NCBI GenBank assembly: GCA_012511645.1
Contig: JAAZFP010000132.1
Span: 1-13,076, forward strand
Length of the DNA stretch: 13,076 bases
Origin: Microbacteriaceae bacterium
Lineage (GTDB): Bacteria; Actinomycetota; Actinomycetes; Actinomycetales; Microbacteriaceae
Direction: 5' to 3'
The position numbers and the translations under genes are program-made. Below the pieces are notes generated by a model. That model was not told where the DNA came from and did not search any database. It worked only from the letters and a program-made list of their open reading frames with translations. Each line of letters begins with the position of its first letter. Positions within the stretch are counted from its first letter, which is position 1. Shown in pieces: positions 5,957 to 12,747 of the stretch.

Positions 5957-6703
5957 TCAACGCCTGCGATACGACTCTGTGTCACCGATTGGGTGGCGCT
6001 GGCCGCCAACATGCACCAGGTCTTCGCCATCCACGGTGACCTGCGTGGCGTGCGCACGAAGCGCCGCAACCTTGCGATCGAACCACGGGGCGATGTCATA
6101 TCGCTCAAGGTCATCGCCTTCGGCATCGGGTCCGACAATCTCCCAGAACGGCAGTTCAAGCGCGTGCGCCACCGCACGAGCGAGCTGATGCGCGCGCACG
6201 TGATCCGGGTGACCATAGCCCCCACCATCGTCATAACTGACGATGGCCTGCGCGCCAGCCTCGAACGCGGCCGCAAGCAGATCGTTCAGTGCCTCGACCG
6301 CGGGCACCGAGGTCAGCGCATCGGGCCCAGCCTCACCACTGGCCTCAGCTCGACCATCTGCGCCCCAGCGCATTCCAGAGTCCTCATAAATCACAGGTTC
6401 AAGGTCTGCCGCACGAGCCGGCGTCACCCCCAAGAATGCGTGGCGGGTCACGCCGAGCATGCCAAGCGCCGTCTGCAACTCGTTTTGCCGCACCACCGCA
6501 AGGCCGTGGGTGCCGGCAAGCGCTGCGAGCGGGCCAGGCGTCACCTCGCCCTGCTCGCCCCGGGTGAGCGTCACGAGCAGCGGCTCACGACCAGCCTCAG
6601 CGAGAGCGGCCAGGGTGCCGCCGGTGGTAATACTCTCGTCATCTGGGTGCGCGTGCACAAACAACACCCGCGAGACACCATCAAACCACGCGTCAACACT
6701 CAT
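5957..6703 (-). CDS. mshB: MshB-like PIG-L family deacetylase (mycothiol pathway)
   Basis: MshB removes the acetyl group from GlcNAc-inositol in mycothiol synthesis, using zinc. The 248-residue protein shows the family motif HAHPDDE (17-23; by analogy with the mycobacterial enzyme Asp21 is the base and His19/Asp22 bind metal) and GYGHPDHV (162-169; His165 catalytic, His168 metal ligand). GEQGEV (49-54), EDSGM (107-111) and KVAALRAHATQV (211-222) resemble MshB more than the related Mca amidase. It is about 50 residues shorter than mycobacterial MshB, mainly in the segment after GEQGEV and at the C-terminus. The ATG overlaps the pcnA stop (ATGA), so it is translationally coupled. The substrate assignment is from remembered motifs; another PIG-L deacetylase is possible. 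Confidence 0.75.
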   Translation of the reverse strand: MSVDAWFDGVSRVLFVHAHPDDESITTGGTLAALAEAGREPLLVTLTRGEQGEVTPGPLAALAGTHGLAVVRQNELQTALGMLGVTRHAFLGVTPARAADLEPVIYEDSGMRWGADGRAEASGEAGPDALTSVPAVEALNDLLAAAFEAGAQAIVSYDDGGGYGHPDHVRAHQLARAVAHALELPFWEIVGPDAEGDDLERYDIAPWFDRKVAALRAHATQVTVDGEDLVHVGGQRHPIGDTESYRRR

Positions 6704-8124
6704 TGCTGTTCAGCCCACCACTCACGCAACCGCGCCTCGGCAGCGGCCTCACCGATCGGCCCCTCATCGAGCCGAACCTCGAGCAAGAATCGATATGCCT
6801 CGCCCACTTTCGGGCCGGGCCCGATGTCGAGCAGCTGCATTATTTGCGCACCATCGAGTTCGGGCCGCACCGCGGCAAGTTCCTCGGCCTCGGCGAGCTC
6901 CCCGATCCTGCGCTCAATATCGTCATAGGCGTGCTCGAGCCGCTCGGCCTTGCGCCGGTTGCGGGTCGTGACGTCGGCACGGGTCAGAATGTGCAGTCGC
7001 TCAAGCTCTTCGCCAGCGTCGCGCACATATCGGCGAACCGCCGAGTCGCTCCACGGCTGGTCACTGTAGCCAAAGAACCGCAGGTGCAGTTCAATGAGCA
7101 TCGCCACGCGCTTTGTGGTGTCGTTGTCAAACCTCAGCGCCTGCAACCGCTTCTTTGCAAGCTTCGCGCCCACCACATCGTGATGATGAAAGGTCACACC
7201 GCCGCGTTCAAAGCGTCGCGTCGTTGGTTTGCCGATGTCGTGCAGCAGCGAGGCGATGCGCAACACCGTGTCGGGGGAGGGGCTGTGCCCACGCGACTCT
7301 TCCAGAGCTATGGCCTGACGCAGCACGGTGAGACTGTGCTCATAGACATCTTTGTGCCGGCCGTGATCATCCTGAGTGGTGAGCAGCACCGTGAGTTCGG
7401 GCAGAAATCGCTCGGCGAGGCCAGTCTCGACGAGCAGGCGAATGCCCGGGATCGGGTCGGCGGTGTTCAAGAGTTTCACAAACTCGTCGCGCACCCGCTC
7501 GGCCGAAATGATGTCGAGGCGCTCGGCAAACTCCGCCATGCCCAGTCGCACCTCTGGCGCAACCTCAAACCCGAGTTGCGACGTGAAACGGGCTGCCCGC
7601 ATCATGCGCAACGGATCATCGCTGAACGAGACCTCGACCGGGCCGGGTGTGGCAATTCTGCCGGCAAGCACATCTTCCACGCCCCCCGACACATCGACAA
7701 GCCGCAGCGATGGCAGCATCAGCGCGAGCGCGTTGATCGTAAAATCACGTCGAACCAGGTCACCCTCGATGGTGTCGCCAAACTCCACCGCTGGCTTTCG
7801 CGAGTCCTGCTGATAGCTATCGGCTCGAAACGTGGTGATCTCGACCTGGTTGCCGTGCACCTGCGCGGCGATCGTGCCAAAGTCACGACCCACATCCCAA
7901 ATCGTCTCAGTGAGGGTTTCAAGAATCGCCCGGGTCTCGTCGGGCCTGGCTGAGGTGGTGAAGTCAAGGTCAGTCACGTCGCGACCGAGCAGGGCATCAC
8001 GAACCGGGCCGCCGACGAGAGCAAACTGGTGCCCGGCGGCATCAAATGCCGTCGCCAGGGTGCTGACCGTTCGAGACTCGGCAATGGCGCGCATGGCAGC
8101 CATCGATTCGGCAAGAGAACGCAT
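6700..8124 (-). CDS. pcnA: CCA tRNA nucleotidyltransferase with HD domain
   Basis: This enzyme adds or repairs the 3' CCA end of tRNAs. The 474-residue protein has the class II nucleotidyltransferase signatures: GGPVRDALLG (38-47), the metal-binding DLD (52-54), RRDFTINALAL (125-135), DDPLRMMRAARF (169-180) and ERVRDEF (209-215). An HD phosphohydrolase domain follows (His263 in YEHSL, LLHDIGK 293-299, HHHD 313-316), as is typical of actinobacterial members. No ribosome site precedes the ATG at 8124. Instead a TACCCT -10 element lies 6 nt upstream, predicting a leaderless mRNA that starts at this ATG. Internal ATGs at 8103 and 8094 are alternatives without clear sites. The mshB-like gene follows with a 4-bp overlap. 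Confidence 0.96.
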   Translation of the reverse strand: MRSLAESMAAMRAIAESRTVSTLATAFDAAGHQFALVGGPVRDALLGRDVTDLDFTTSARPDETRAILETLTETIWDVGRDFGTIAAQVHGNQVEITTFRADSYQQDSRKPAVEFGDTIEGDLVRRDFTINALALMLPSLRLVDVSGGVEDVLAGRIATPGPVEVSFSDDPLRMMRAARFTSQLGFEVAPEVRLGMAEFAERLDIISAERVRDEFVKLLNTADPIPGIRLLVETGLAERFLPELTVLLTTQDDHGRHKDVYEHSLTVLRQAIALEESRGHSPSPDTVLRIASLLHDIGKPTTRRFERGGVTFHHHDVVGAKLAKKRLQALRFDNDTTKRVAMLIELHLRFFGYSDQPWSDSAVRRYVRDAGEELERLHILTRADVTTRNRRKAERLEHAYDDIERRIGELAEAEELAAVRPELDGAQIMQLLDIGPGPKVGEAYRFLLEVRLDEGPIGEAAAEARLREWWAEQQ

Positions 8125-8130
8125 GTGTCA

Positions 8131-8136
8131 AGGGTA
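8131..8136 (-). promoter_or_regulatory. Predicted -10 element, leaderless pcnA transcript
   Basis: On the minus strand TACCCT (AGGGTA on the plus strand) fits the actinobacterial -10 TAnnnT and ends exactly 6 nt before the pcnA ATG. Transcription would begin at or within a base of that A. No good -35 is visible, which is common for actinobacterial promoters, and pcnA has no ribosome site. Confidence 0.6.
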
Positions 8137-8174
8137 CCCGTCGTCACACACAGCCCCGCACCCACAGGGCGCCC

Positions 8175-8180
8175 TACACT
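8175..8180 (+). promoter_or_regulatory. Predicted -10 element, leaderless DUF6049-gene transcript
   Basis: TACACT fits TAnnnT and ends 6 nt before the ATG at 8187, the same spacing as its divergent partner for pcnA. No ribosome site lies in the short gap, so a leaderless mRNA is predicted. No good -35 is visible. Confidence 0.6.
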
Positions 8181-8186
8181 TGCCCT

Positions 8187-10436
8187 ATGGTTCGCAGCGC
8201 ACTTGATCGACCCCGCTCGGGTCACCGCGCTGCACGCACACGCCGCACTCACGCGGCGCTCTGGGCGATACCTGCGCTGGTTGCGTGCACGGCGTTCGTC
8301 GCGCCGTTGTTGGCTCCCGCGGCCGCAGCTGCCGACACCCGCGTGACCGAAGACGAGGTCGTGGCCGTCGCGGCGCCGAACGTCACCCTGATCGCAGCAC
8401 CCGCCACCCCGACGCTCGACCTGACCGCTGACTCATTCGAGTTTCGTGCGGTGCTGCGCAATCTCGAGGATGAACCCCTCGCCCCAGGCAGCATTTCGCT
8501 CTCGATCACGCCCACCGACACCGAACAGACGGCTGAGCAGTCGGAGGATGATGCGAGTGACACCCGCGAGGTGATTGCCGAGGCCGACACAGCCGAGCTT
8601 GCTGCGGGCGCCGAACTGATCATCGAGTTCGCCGTGAACCGCAGCGACCTACCGCTCGCACTGCCGCGCGAACCGGGTGTGTATGCGCTGAATGCGCAGT
8701 TTGACCCGATCGAAGCCACCGCAGTCACCACTGACAACACCGCCCTCATCGCCTCAACCACACACTTCGTGTGGGGGCCAATCGCTGCGGCCCAGCCCAT
8801 TCCGTACACCCTGATCGTGCCGCTCGTGCTGCCCGAAACCGTGCTGGGCATTCCCACGGCTGATGAGCTCGCCAACGTCGCCCCGGCACTGCTGACCCTG
8901 CTCACCGCGGCGGAAGAGCAGTTCGCGACAATCGCGGTTGATCCTCGCATTCTTGTTGGCACCCGTGGCCTCGGTGAAAACGCCCCGGCCAACGCTCGCG
9001 AGCTCGTTCAGCGCCTCGAAGCGCGCGCCTCATCGGTGTTCCTCCTGCAACTGGCTGATGCCGATGTGTCGGTGCAGGCAGCGCTCGGGTTTGAGCAGCT
9101 GCTCGAGCCGCTGGGCTTTGACTACATCACACAGCTCGGATCATTTCCCGTGCCCGAAACACCCGACCCTGCTGACCCAGAACACGCTGACGCCACCGCA
9201 CCGGGTGAGGTGAATGGTGACGAAGCAGGTGGCGAGAACGGTGACCCCACCGTTGTCGGTGACGACCCGGCACCCGCGGATCCGGGCGAACCAGTGGACC
9301 CCGCAGATCCGAGTGAGCCGTCGGAACCAATCACCGGGGTGCCGACCACAGCCGAACTGATGACGCTCGAAGGATCGCGTCTTGCCGCGTGGCCGGCTCC
9401 CGGTGACACAGGCGCCGCGACACTCGCACTGCTCGAGCGCAGCGGCATCACCACCGTCGTGCTCGATGCATCGAACGTCAGAGATGCAACAGCGCCCCAC
9501 GCCACAATTGGCTCATTCGAAGCCATCATTAGTGACGATATCGCGGGCACAGCGGTCACGCAGGCGCTGACCGGCAGCACCGTCACCGAGCGCACCGCCG
9601 GACTCGCCGCACTGTCAGCGCAACTCGCCCTTGGCCTTCGCTCGGCGGCACCGGGCATGATTATCGCGTTTGACCGAGGTGCCACCGCGCAATCAGCCGA
9701 CCCGACACTGGTCTTCCAACTGCTCCAAACGCTCAGCTGGGCTCAGCCCGTTGCCGAACAGGCGCAGGCCACGGGCACCGCGCAGCTGTGGGCGGGGGAG
9801 TCGCTCGAAGAGCGGCGCGAACTGCTGCGAGCCGCCCTCACTCGCTCAGCTGAAATTGATGCGCTCGCACCGCTGCTTGAAACCCCCGATTACCTCCCGC
9901 AATATCAGCGGGTGCGTGTGCTTGAGGCATTTGCCACCCGGTACGCCTCACCGCACGAGTCGTTCACTGCGAAAGACGCTGAGGTGCGCGAGCGTGATGA
10001 GCAGTTGCTGCGTGGGGTGCAGCCCGTCACCACGGACAGCACCCAGCTGGTCGGAACCTTGACCCGAGTGCCGGTTCGTCTCACCAACGCCCTACCATTT
10101 CAGGCGAAGGTCTCACTCCGCGCGACCGCGACCTCGGCGACGATCAGTGTGCAAGAGCATCGGTTCGAGACCGTCGTGCCTACCACCGGCAACACCTCGG
10201 TGCTCGTGCCCGTGCGCAGTCGCGTGTCGTCTGGTGAGGCGGGGCTGCTCCTTGAGGTTCGCGATGTGAACGGTGAACACACCTACGCATCTGCCCGGCA
10301 GCCACTGACCCTTCGTGCGTCGGTTGAAACCATCATGCTCAGTGTGCTCGGCGGCGCGACAGTGCTGCTCATTGGCTTCGGGGTGTGGCGCTCGATTCGC
10401 CGGCGACGCACCACACCAACAGCCCCTGCGGAATAA
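8187..10436 (+). CDS. DUF6049-like secreted, C-terminally anchored protein
   Basis: This 749-residue protein has the family traits and locus of the actinobacterial DUF6049 proteins (Mycobacterium tuberculosis Rv3909 occupies the same place between pcnA and murJ). An Arg-rich N-region (to residue 20), a hydrophobic stretch (about 24-48) and an Ala-rich cleavage region near 45-50 form an unusually long signal peptide. One C-terminal helix (about 713-734) followed by RSIRRRR gives an extracytoplasmic body anchored to the membrane. Residues 321-385 are a Pro/Asp/Glu-rich linker (DPADP recurs) that splits the body in two. I recognise no catalytic motif. Its job is unknown; the usual neighbour murJ suggests an envelope role. 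The gene has no ribosome site and probably makes a leaderless mRNA. Its stop codon lies inside the -35 of the trxB promoter. Confidence 0.8.
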   Translation: MVRSALDRPRSGHRAARTRRTHAALWAIPALVACTAFVAPLLAPAAAAADTRVTEDEVVAVAAPNVTLIAAPATPTLDLTADSFEFRAVLRNLEDEPLAPGSISLSITPTDTEQTAEQSEDDASDTREVIAEADTAELAAGAELIIEFAVNRSDLPLALPREPGVYALNAQFDPIEATAVTTDNTALIASTTHFVWGPIAAAQPIPYTLIVPLVLPETVLGIPTADELANVAPALLTLLTAAEEQFATIAVDPRILVGTRGLGENAPANARELVQRLEARASSVFLLQLADADVSVQAALGFEQLLEPLGFDYITQLGSFPVPETPDPADPEHADATAPGEVNGDEAGGENGDPTVVGDDPAPADPGEPVDPADPSEPSEPITGVPTTAELMTLEGSRLAAWPAPGDTGAATLALLERSGITTVVLDASNVRDATAPHATIGSFEAIISDDIAGTAVTQALTGSTVTERTAGLAALSAQLALGLRSAAPGMIIAFDRGATAQSADPTLVFQLLQTLSWAQPVAEQAQATGTAQLWAGESLEERRELLRAALTRSAEIDALAPLLETPDYLPQYQRVRVLEAFATRYASPHESFTAKDAEVRERDEQLLRGVQPVTTDSTQLVGTLTRVPVRLTNALPFQAKVSLRATATSATISVQEHRFETVVPTTGNTSVLVPVRSRVSSGEAGLLLEVRDVNGEHTYASARQPLTLRASVETIMLSVLGGATVLLIGFGVWRSIRRRRTTPTAPAE

Positions 10437-10455
10437 CCCCACCCTAGGATTGGTT
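10430..10455 (+). promoter_or_regulatory. SigR/SigH-type promoter of trxBA
   Basis: GGAAT (10430-10434) and GTT (10453-10455) are separated by exactly 18 nt, matching the GGAAT-N18-GTT consensus of the disulfide-stress ECF sigma factor SigR (Streptomyces) or SigH (Mycobacterium). trxB-trxA is a classic target of that regulon. The -35 overlaps the last two codons of the preceding gene. The expected start site, just past 10455, leaves a leader of about 30 nt with the GAGGAG ribosome site. A housekeeping promoter may also be present (TATAGG or TATCAA near 10455-10469), but it is weak. Confidence 0.8.
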
Positions 10456-10491
10456 ATAGGGAGTATCAACGATTGCGAGCCGAGGAGCAGC

Positions 10492-11421
10492 ATGCACCAG
10501 ATCATCATCATCGGAAGTGGGCCCGCCGGCTTCACTGCGGGCATCTATGCCGCACGAGCAGGCCTCGAGCCACTGCTGATCGCCAGCTCGGTTGAGCCTG
10601 GCGGCGAGCTGATGAACACCACCGATGTTGAGAACTTTCCCGGCTTCCCTGAGGGCATCCAGGGGCCTGAGTTGATGGAAAAGATTCAGTCGCAGGCCGA
10701 GCGGTTTGGCACCAAGGTGCTCTACGCCGATGTCTCAGAGCTTGACCTCGATGGCGACGTAAAGCGCGTCACCACGAGCGACGGTGAGGTGTACGAGACG
10801 AAGACCGTCATTTTCGCCACCGGATCTGCCTACCGCAAGCTTGGCATCGCCGATGAAGAGCGTCTCACCGGCCACGGCGTGTCCTGGTGCGCGACCTGCG
10901 ACGGCTTCTTCTTCCGAGAGAAGACCATTGCGGTGGTGGGCGGCGGCGACTCGGCCATGGAAGAAGCAACCTTCCTCACTCGCTTCGCTGACAAGGTGTA
11001 TGTGATTCACCGTCGCGATTCGCTCAAGGCCTCAAAGATCATGCAGCAGCGCGCGCTCGACAACGAAAAGATCGAGTTCGTCTGGAACAGCGAAGTGACC
11101 GCCATTCATGGTGAGGGCGAGGTCACCGGTGTGACGCTGCGCGACACAGTCACCGGCGACAGCAGCGAGCTCGAGATCGGCGGTCTCTTCGTCGCAATCG
11201 GCAATGATCCGCGCACTCACTTGGTGCACGGCAAGCTCGATCTCACTGACGAGGGCACCATCGCGGTTGACGGCCGCAGCTCACAAACCTCAGTGTCGGG
11301 TGTCTTCGCAGCCGGTGATGTCGTCGACCCCACCTACCGTCAAGCCATCACCGCGGCAGCCTCGGGAACCGTGGCCGCACTCGATGCCGAACACTACCTC
11401 GCAGCCACCGAGAATTCATAA
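10492..11421 (+). CDS. trxB: Thioredoxin-disulfide reductase
   Basis: This flavoenzyme passes electrons from NADPH through FAD to thioredoxin. The 309 residues are a normal length. Motifs: FAD-binding GSGPAG (8-13), GGELMNTTDVENFPGFP (37-53), redox-active CATC (133-136), NADP-binding GGGDSA (150-155), HRRDSLKA (173-180) and the second FAD motif GVFAAGDVVD (270-279). The ATG at 10492 has a GAGGAG site 5 nt upstream. An in-frame longer reading frame from 10315 is rejected because it runs through the preceding gene and the promoter. trxA begins 9 nt after the stop, so the two form one operon, probably under the SigR/SigH-type promoter. Confidence 0.97.
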   Translation: MHQIIIIGSGPAGFTAGIYAARAGLEPLLIASSVEPGGELMNTTDVENFPGFPEGIQGPELMEKIQSQAERFGTKVLYADVSELDLDGDVKRVTTSDGEVYETKTVIFATGSAYRKLGIADEERLTGHGVSWCATCDGFFFREKTIAVVGGGDSAMEEATFLTRFADKVYVIHRRDSLKASKIMQQRALDNEKIEFVWNSEVTAIHGEGEVTGVTLRDTVTGDSSELEIGGLFVAIGNDPRTHLVHGKLDLTDEGTIAVDGRSSQTSVSGVFAAGDVVDPTYRQAITAAASGTVAALDAEHYLAATENS

Positions 11422-11430
11422 GGAGTCATC

Positions 11431-11754
11431 ATGTCAGAAGCTATTAACGTTGGCGAGCAGACCTTTGACAAGGTCGTCTTGCAGAGCGATATCCCCGTGC
11501 TGGTCGATTTTTGGGCGGCCTGGTGCGGCCCGTGCCGCATGGTCGCGCCCGAGCTCGATGAGATCGCAAGCGACCACGAGGGCAAGATTCGCATCGTCAA
11601 GGTGAACGTGGACGAAGAGCCCACGCTTGCAGCCAAGTACCGCATCACCTCCGTTCCCGCGATGAAGGTATTTCAGAACGGTGAAGAGGTGCGCGAGCTG
11701 ATCGGTGCGATGCCGAAGCAGCAGATTGAGCAGCAGCTCGAGGGCATTCTCTAG
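11431..11754 (+). CDS. trxA: Thioredoxin
   Basis: This small cytoplasmic disulfide reductase is the substrate of TrxB. The 107 residues contain the FWAAWCGPCRMVAPELDEIA block with active site WCGPC (31-35, Cys32/Cys35) and the cis-proline Pro76 in TSVPAMKVF; the length and positions are those of a standard thioredoxin. The ribosome site AAGGAG (11420-11425) overlaps the trxB stop codon, giving tight co-translation. A hairpin follows the stop and then a convergent gene. Confidence 0.97.
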   Translation: MSEAINVGEQTFDKVVLQSDIPVLVDFWAAWCGPCRMVAPELDEIASDHEGKIRIVKVNVDEEPTLAAKYRITSVPAMKVFQNGEEVRELIGAMPKQQIEQQLEGIL

Positions 11755-11762
11755 TTCTTGTC

Positions 11763-11784
11763 GACGGCCGCGCAGGCGGTCGTC
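11763..11784. terminator. Hairpin between convergent trxA and the epimerase gene
   Basis: GACGGCCGC (11763-11771) and GCGGTCGTC (11776-11784) form a 9-bp stem with one G-U pair and a GCAG tetraloop, 8 nt after the trxA stop and 12 nt before the stop of the gene on the other strand. No U-tract follows directly on either strand. Such U-poor hairpins are common at actinobacterial gene ends; it probably serves both converging transcripts. Confidence 0.65.
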
Positions 11785-11796
11785 ACCGTGCGAGGC

Positions 11797-12747
11797 CTAT
11801 TTTGCGACGCCAGGGTGCGTTGCGAGATAGGCCTCAAATGCTTCCTGCGACGTGTGGGTGGGGGTGAACCCGAACTCTTGCGTGAGCTTGGTATTCAGGA
11901 GCACCGGCCGGTACCGCAGAAATCGCACCTTTTCAGGTCCGTGCTCGGTGAGTCGCAAACGCTTGCCCACCCAGAGTGCGGCAGTCAGCGCCCAGGCTGG
12001 CACCGTCAGCAGCGGCTTGCGCAACCGCCTCGCAATCTCGGGTACCGTGAGGGCACCATCGCCTGCGACGTTATAGATTCCGGCTGCGCCATCGGTTGCG
12101 GCCAACACCATCGCGGCGGCAACATCCTCGACCCAGATGAAGACAAAGGGTGAGTCACTCCCTGCGAGGTGCAGAATTCGCTTGCCATCCCAGAGTGCAG
12201 TGATCTGATTCTGCACCGTTGGCCCCAAGATCGTGCCGATACGAAACACCACCTGGGTGAGTGCGGGGTGCTGCTCGCGATACCGCGCGAGCATTTCTTC
12301 GACAAGACGCTTGTGCCGTGAGTACGGAAACTCGTCGTTGCCTCGCACCGGAGTGTCTTCGCAGATCCACGCCGGTGAGTCGGCGTGGTAGCCGTAGGCG
12401 GCGCCGGAACTCGAGACGACGATGCGCTCCACTCCCGTTTCGGCGCAGGCCGCGAGCACATTCGCCGAGCCCTCCACGTCGACTCGATACTCAAGCGACA
12501 CGTCTTTGCCGGGGTTCACGATTGCGGCCAGGTGCACCACCGTATCAATCGAGTGCTCGCGCATCAGCGGAGCAATGGTCGGTGCATCAGTCACATCGCA
12601 GGTCGCGAATATGACACCCGGAGGAAGCTGTACGGGCTCGCGAACATCGCCGGCAACCACAAGCTCAACATCTTCTCGAGCCGCGAGGGCCGCGGCAACG
12701 TGTGACCCGAGAAAGCCGGCCCCGCCGGTCACCAACACTCGGGTCAT
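11797..12747 (-). CDS. NAD-dependent epimerase/dehydratase (extended SDR)
   Basis: This is a 316-residue member of the extended short-chain dehydrogenase/reductase family. The Rossmann fold starts at residue 3 (VLVTGGAGFLGSHVAAAL, Gly-rich motif 8-14), followed by CDVTD (50-54), VHLAAIV (71-77), the catalytic Ser-rich stretch VSSSGAAYG (111-119) and YSRHK (Tyr142, Lys146). The substrate is likely a nucleotide sugar or related molecule but cannot be named. The start codon overlaps the upstream transporter stop (ATGA), with AAGGG about 8 nt before, so the two are co-translated. It converges on trxA. The usual actinobacterial neighbours parA/parB are not present on this side. Confidence 0.88.
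   Translation of the reverse strand: MTRVLVTGGAGFLGSHVAAALAAREDVELVVAGDVREPVQLPPGVIFATCDVTDAPTIAPLMREHSIDTVVHLAAIVNPGKDVSLEYRVDVEGSANVLAACAETGVERIVVSSSGAAYGYHADSPAWICEDTPVRGNDEFPYSRHKRLVEEMLARYREQHPALTQVVFRIGTILGPTVQNQITALWDGKRILHLAGSDSPFVFIWVEDVAAAMVLAATDGAAGIYNVAGDGALTVPEIARRLRKPLLTVPAWALTAALWVGKRLRLTEHGPEKVRFLRYRPVLLNTKLTQEFGFTPTHTSQEAFEAYLATHPGVAK

Noticed and set aside
5937..5957. AACCTGT/AACAGGT inverted repeat as an mshB terminator or operator
   Set aside because: Short stem with an 8-nt AT-rich loop, overlapping the mshB stop codon and with no U-tract; could easily be chance. A TTGACC nearby has no matching -10.
5993..6928. Plus-strand open frame of 311 codons opposite the mshB-like gene and the end of pcnA
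   Set aside because: Both genes beneath it are well supported, and its sequence is Arg/Ser/His-rich in the way shadow frames are.
6703..7953. Plus-strand open frame of 416 codons opposite pcnA
   Set aside because: It lies entirely antisense to pcnA, which has all its catalytic motifs; its translation has no family-like pattern. It is a high-GC shadow frame.
8249..8992. Minus-strand open frame of 247 codons opposite the DUF6049-type gene
   Set aside because: Ser/Ala/Val-rich shadow of a well-supported secreted protein.
10315..10491. Extended N-terminus for TrxB
   Set aside because: The extension overlaps the end of the DUF6049 gene and the SigR-type promoter; the ATG at 10492 has a ribosome site and starts the FAD-binding fold correctly.
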